Positions 60,604 to 64,000 of a stretch of 64,000 bases of DNA are shown one piece after another (within the stretch, counting starts at the first letter, position 1; the number at the start of each line of letters is the position of its first letter). A model generated the notes under the pieces. It worked only from the letters and a program-made list of their open reading frames with translations, was not told where the DNA came from and ran no database searches. The position numbers and the translations under genes were made by a program. The DNA is taken from positions 248,001-312,000 of the forward strand of contig NZ_CANNFH010000004.1 of the NCBI RefSeq assembly GCF_947503875.1, read 5' to 3'. The stretch is from an uncultured Polaribacter sp. Lineage in GTDB: Bacteria > Bacteroidota > Bacteroidia > Flavobacteriales > Flavobacteriaceae.

Positions 60604-61161
60604 ATGAAAGACGCAAGAGCAGCATTACGTTACGCAAAAGCAATTTTAAATCTTGCAAAAGATTCTGCATCAGAATCTGCAGTAAATGATGATATGTCTT
60701 TAATTAAATCTACACTTGCAGAAAATAGTGAGTTAGAAATAATGTTAAAAAGTCCTATTGTTAAATCGTCAGATAAAATGAATGTGTTAAACGCATTGTT
60801 TGATGGTAAAGTAAACACAATTACATTGGGCTTGTTTCATTTATTACAAGATAATAAAAGAGTAGCAATGTTAGATAGCGTTGCAAAACAATACGCAATT
60901 GTTTTTGATCATTTAAAGCGCACGCAAGTTGCAACAGTTATTACTGCAGTTTCTTTAACAGCAGAAGTAGAGCAGCAAGTTTTAGATAAAATTGTAGCAC
61001 TTACAGGTGCAAAAGCAAATTTAGAGAATGTAATTAATCCAGATATTTTAGGCGGATTTATATTACGTGTTGGAGATGTGCAGTATGATGCAAGTATCTC
61101 TAATTATTTAAACGAATTGAAAAAGGAATTTGACAATAGTCATTACATTCCAAAAATATAA
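60604..61161 (+). CDS. atpH: F0F1 ATP synthase subunit delta
   Basis: 185 aa with the OSCP/delta N-terminus ARAALRYAKAILNLAKDSAS and the conserved C-terminal pattern ENVINPDILGGFILRVGDVQ. Delta links the b stalk to the top of F1. Followed by a 67-bp gap holding a hairpin. Confidence 0.95.
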   Translation: MKDARAALRYAKAILNLAKDSASESAVNDDMSLIKSTLAENSELEIMLKSPIVKSSDKMNVLNALFDGKVNTITLGLFHLLQDNKRVAMLDSVAKQYAIVFDHLKRTQVATVITAVSLTAEVEQQVLDKIVALTGAKANLENVINPDILGGFILRVGDVQYDASISNYLNELKKEFDNSHYIPKI

Positions 61162-61172
61162 TAAAAGTAGCC

Positions 61173-61210
61173 TTTGGCTTTTAGCAATTTGCTATTTGCC
61201 AAAAGCCAAA
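61173..61210. repeat. Inverted repeat TTTGGCTTTT..AAAAGCCAAA
   Basis: 10-bp arms in the atpH-atpA gap, with further flanking similarity (TAGCAATTTGCTATTTGCC; AAGCTAATAGCAAATA). A dispersed low-complexity palindrome; may attenuate or stabilise the transcript. Confidence 0.55.
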
Positions 61211-61228
61211 AGCTAATAGCAAATAGAT

Positions 61229-62806
61229 ATGGCAAGTATTAAACCAGCTGAAGTATCAGCAATTTTAAAGCAACAGTTAACAAATTTCGAAGCAAAAGCA
61301 ACTTTAAATGAAGTTGGTACTGTCTTACAAGTAGGAGATGGTATTGCTCGTGTTTATGGTCTTTCTAACGTTCAATACGGAGAATTAGTAGAATTCGAAA
61401 GTGGATTAGAAGGTATTGTATTAAACTTAGAAGAAGACAATGCAGGTGTTGTATTATTAGGAGCATCTACAGCTATTAAAGAAGGTTCTACTGTAAAACG
61501 TACAGAAAGAATTGCATCTTTAAGAGCTGGTGAAGGTATTGTAGGTAGAGTTGTAGATACATTAGGAAATCCAATTGATGGTAAAGGTCCTATTGCAGGA
61601 GAAACGTACCAAATGCCTTTAGAAAGAAGAGCACCTGGTGTAATCTATAGAGAGCCTGTTACAGAGCCATTACAAACAGGTATTAAATCTATTGATGCAA
61701 TGATTCCTGTAGGTAGAGGTCAGCGTGAGTTGATTATTGGAGACCGTCAAACAGGTAAATCTACAGTTGCTATTGATACTATTTTAAATCAAAAAGAATT
61801 TTTTGACGCTGGTGAGCCAGTATATTGTATCTATGTTGCAGTAGGGCAAAAAGCATCTACAGTTGCAGCAATTGCTAATATGTTAGAAGAAAAAGGAGCG
61901 TTAGCCTATACTACAATTGTAGCAGCAAACGCATCTGATCCTGCAGCAATGCAGGTATATGCGCCATTTGCTGGAGCAGCAATTGGGGAGTATTTTAGAG
62001 ATACAGGTAGACCAGCATTAATTATTTATGATGATTTATCTAAGCAAGCCGTAGCTTACCGTGAAATTTCTTTATTATTAAGAAGACCACCAGGACGTGA
62101 GGCTTACCCAGGAGATGTATTTTACTTACACTCTAGATTATTAGAAAGAGCTGCAAAGGTTATTAATGATGATAAGATTGCTAGTGAAATGAACGATTTA
62201 CCAGATTCTTTAAAAAGTATCGTAAAAGGTGGAGGTTCTTTAACTGCATTACCAATTATTGAAACACAAGCAGGAGATGTATCAGCATATATTCCAACAA
62301 ACGTAATTTCTATTACAGACGGACAGATTTTCTTAGATGGAGATTTATTTAACTCTGGTGTACGTCCAGCAATTAACGTAGGTATTTCTGTATCGCGTGT
62401 TGGTGGTAACGCACAGATTAAGTCTATGAAAAAAGTATCTGGTACTTTAAAATTAGATCAAGCGCAGTTTAGAGAATTAGAGGCATTTGCTAAATTTGGT
62501 TCAGATTTAGATGCAGCAACAATGAGTGTAATTTCTAAAGGACAACGTAATGTTGAAATTTTAAAGCAAGCTCAAAACGATCCTTTTGCAGTAGAAGATC
62601 AAGTTGCAATTATTTATGCAGGTTCTAAGAATTTATTAAAAGATGTACCAGTTGCAGACGTTAAGAAATTTGAAAAAGATTACATAGATTATTTAAATGC
62701 AAAGCATAGAGATACTTTAGATGTCTTAAAATCTGGTAAATTAACACCAGAAGCAACAGGCGTTTTAGAAGCAGCAGCAGCAGAAATAGCGAAGCATTTT
62801 AATTAG
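61229..62806 (+). CDS. atpA: F0F1 ATP synthase subunit alpha
   Basis: 525 aa, the usual length. Walker [19 protein letters not shown] near residue 172, the signature [20 protein letters not shown] and the Arg finger region [15 protein letters not shown] are all present, followed by the C-terminal helical domain. Non-catalytic nucleotide-binding subunit of F1. Confidence 0.98.
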   Translation: MASIKPAEVSAILKQQLTNFEAKATLNEVGTVLQVGDGIARVYGLSNVQYGELVEFESGLEGIVLNLEEDNAGVVLLGASTAIKEGSTVKRTERIASLRAGEGIVGRVVDTLGNPIDGKGPIAGETYQMPLERRAPGVIYREPVTEPLQTGIKSIDAMIPVGRGQRELIIGDRQTGKSTVAIDTILNQKEFFDAGEPVYCIYVAVGQKASTVAAIANMLEEKGALAYTTIVAANASDPAAMQVYAPFAGAAIGEYFRDTGRPALIIYDDLSKQAVAYREISLLLRRPPGREAYPGDVFYLHSRLLERAAKVINDDKIASEMNDLPDSLKSIVKGGGSLTALPIIETQAGDVSAYIPTNVISITDGQIFLDGDLFNSGVRPAINVGISVSRVGGNAQIKSMKKVSGTLKLDQAQFRELEAFAKFGSDLDAATMSVISKGQRNVEILKQAQNDPFAVEDQVAIIYAGSKNLLKDVPVADVKKFEKDYIDYLNAKHRDTLDVLKSGKLTPEATGVLEAAAAEIAKHFN

Positions 62807-62871
62807 ACTTTAGGGTTTAGACGTTAGCAAGATAAACTAACAACTATGAACTAAAAACTAACAACTAGAAA

Positions 62872-63738
62872 ATGGCAAACTTAAAAGAAATACGTAATAG
62901 AATTACTTCTATAAAGTCAACAATGCAGATTACATCTGCCATGAAAATGGTATCTGCTGCAAAGTTGAAAAAAGCACAAGATGCAATTACGGCAATGCGC
63001 CCATATTCATCTAAATTAACTGAATTGTTGCAAAATTTAAGTGCAACTTTAGAAAGTGATGCTAGTGGAATATATTCTACACAAAGAGAAGTTTCTAAAG
63101 TTTTATTAGTAGTAGTAACTTCTAATAGGGGTTTATGTGGTGGTTTTAATTCTTCTATAACTAAAGAAGTAATTAAAACAATAAACACCAAGTATAGTGA
63201 TGCTAAAGTAGATTTATTTGCTATTGGTAAAAAAGGTGCAGATGTTTTAGGAAAGCAGTATAATATTACGGCTACAAGAAACGATATTTATGATGACTTA
63301 ACTTTTGACAATGTTGCTTTAATAGCAGAAAAGTTAATGGAGTTATTTGCAGAAGGTACTTATGACAAGATTGAATTGGTTTACAATCAATTTAAAAATG
63401 CAGCTACACAAATACCACAGGTAGAACAATTTTTACCAATTAAGCCAATAGAAGGTGGTAATGCAGACGCAGTAAATTCTGATTATATTTTTGAGCCATC
63501 AAAAGAAGAAATTGTAGAAGCGTTAATACCAAAATCTTTAAAGACACAATTATATAAAGGAATTAGAGATAGTTTTGCATCTGAACATGGTGCACGTATG
63601 ACTGCAATGCACAAAGCAACAGACAACGCAACAGAATTAAGAGATTCTTTATTGTTAACTTATAACAAAGCAAGGCAAGCAGCAATTACTAATGAAATTT
63701 TAGAAATTGTTGGTGGAGCTGAGGCGTTGAACAATTAA
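62872..63738 (+). CDS. atpG: F0F1 ATP synthase subunit gamma
   Basis: 288 aa, beginning ANLKEIRNRITSIKSTMQIT and with the C-terminal helix MTAMHKATDNATELRDSLLL, both diagnostic of the rotor gamma subunit. Ends AEALNN; these last codons are the first unit of a 52-bp tandem duplication that continues past the stop. The beta and epsilon genes are not downstream, as expected for the split Bacteroidetes operon. Confidence 0.97.
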   Translation: MANLKEIRNRITSIKSTMQITSAMKMVSAAKLKKAQDAITAMRPYSSKLTELLQNLSATLESDASGIYSTQREVSKVLLVVVTSNRGLCGGFNSSITKEVIKTINTKYSDAKVDLFAIGKKGADVLGKQYNITATRNDIYDDLTFDNVALIAEKLMELFAEGTYDKIELVYNQFKNAATQIPQVEQFLPIKPIEGGNADAVNSDYIFEPSKEEIVEALIPKSLKTQLYKGIRDSFASEHGARMTAMHKATDNATELRDSLLLTYNKARQAAITNEILEIVGGAEALNN

Positions 63739-63897
63739 ACGTAGCTTTTGCGGAGTTAAATTATAAAAAGCTGAGGCGTTGAACAATTAAACGTAGCTTT
63801 AGCGGAGTTAAATTATAAAAAGCAGAAGCGTTGAACAATTAAACTTAGCTTTAGCGGAGTAAAATTATAAAAAGCTGAGGCGTTGAACAATTAAACG
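63718..63897. repeat. 52-bp tandem repeat made from the atpG 3' end
   Basis: Units start at 63718, 63770, 63822 and 63874 (the last partial), each beginning GCTGAGGCGTTGAACAATTA or a close variant, followed by an AACGTAGCTTT(A/T)GCGGAGT stretch. The first unit contains the final codons and stop of atpG; the others lie outside the gene. Confidence 0.9.
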
Positions 63898-63908
63898 ACA
63901 ATTTTGTC

Positions 63909-63928
63909 ATTCCTGCGCAGGCAGGAAT
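63909..63928. repeat. Palindromic repeat ATTCCTGC..GCAGGAAT, copy 2
   Basis: Exact copy of 48593-48612. Confidence 0.75.
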
Positions 63929-63942
63929 CCAATAATATTAAG

Positions 63943-63974
63943 AAAAGACTGATTGAAAAATCAGTCTTTTTTTT
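63943..63974 (+). terminator. Terminator of the atp operon
   Basis: AAAAGACTGATT / AATCAGTCTTTT stem with a short A loop, followed by T run. Confidence 0.85.
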
Positions 63975-64000
63975 GCTTTAAACAATAATCTCTAAATGTC

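Overview
The window is low-GC DNA with an AT-rich, Bacteroidetes-type gene set: DUF4175, YbeY and MnmG together, a TPR lipoprotein of the type IX secretion/gliding SprE (PorW) family, a split F-type ATPase operon carrying only the atpB-E-F-H-A-G part, TAnnTTTG-type -7 promoter boxes, and many lipoproteins with acidic residues after the lipobox cysteine. This points to a marine-type member of the Flavobacteriaceae (Polaribacter/Tenacibaculum-like; genus inferred, not proven).

Layout. 1-6.3 kb: DUF4175 (cut by the window edge), ybeY, mnmG and a methyltransferase, with three parS-like 16-mers flanking mnmG. 6.7-14.1 kb: housekeeping and small membrane genes (DoxX-like, YtxH-like, a D-2-hydroxyacid dehydrogenase, panB, an ECF sigma/anti-sigma pair, an O-methyltransferase, tatA, a SpoU-type methyltransferase), with two decayed genes (DUF1801, four-helix-bundle/S23) and simple TTGGATT-type repeats. 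14.3-32.25 kb: an accessory island ending exactly at the 3' end of an intact mutS. 32.25-48.5 kb: mutS, trmH, a TPR histidine kinase and its regulator, mgtE, rsmA, an ACP/PPTase/GreA-like trio, an esterase inserted into a T9SS sorting domain, an ABC ATPase, a prolyl oligopeptidase and thioredoxin. 48.9-54.4 kb: PadR, four tandem paralogous membrane proteins, then a DUF5687-like permease and its ATPase. 54.5-64 kb: a beta-barrel protein, SprE, bactofilin, AtpZ-like and the ATP synthase operon.

The island is the main result. It is a tandem array of six units. Five copies of the last ~170 bp of mutS lie inside it, all in the orientation of the real gene and most still carrying the mutS terminator hairpin. 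After each copy comes a conserved AT-rich leader with a doubled 18-bp palindrome, then a plus-strand module. The modules are: an M43 metalloprotease plus lipoprotein; a NdpA-like protein plus a 3-TM protein, followed by a Cys-rich lipoprotein and an orphan immunity-like lipoprotein; a surface-type lipoprotein with an M23 peptidase C-terminus plus a small lipoprotein; a phospholipase A2-like Cys-rich lipoprotein plus a 2-TM protein; a frameshifted lipoprotein with a hydrophobic C-terminal domain plus two small proteins; and a lipoprotein with a permuted papain-like C-terminus plus a small lipoprotein. Three of the lipoproteins have nearly identical first ~290 residues (apart from the frameshift) and then unrelated C-terminal domains. 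That is the architecture of polymorphic toxins with matching immunity genes, here displayed on a lipoprotein rather than on Rhs, CdiA or VgrG carriers.

The long direct repeats (about 1.4 kb in three units) would allow homologous exchange of C-terminal domain/immunity pairs, and the mutS fragments suggest that new units arrive at or recombine with the mutS 3' end. Several modules, and separately the esterase at 43.4-44.5 kb, end in short GTTGnC/GnCAAC inverted repeats resembling integron attC ends. No integrase, transposase, CRISPR array, rRNA or tRNA was seen in the window.
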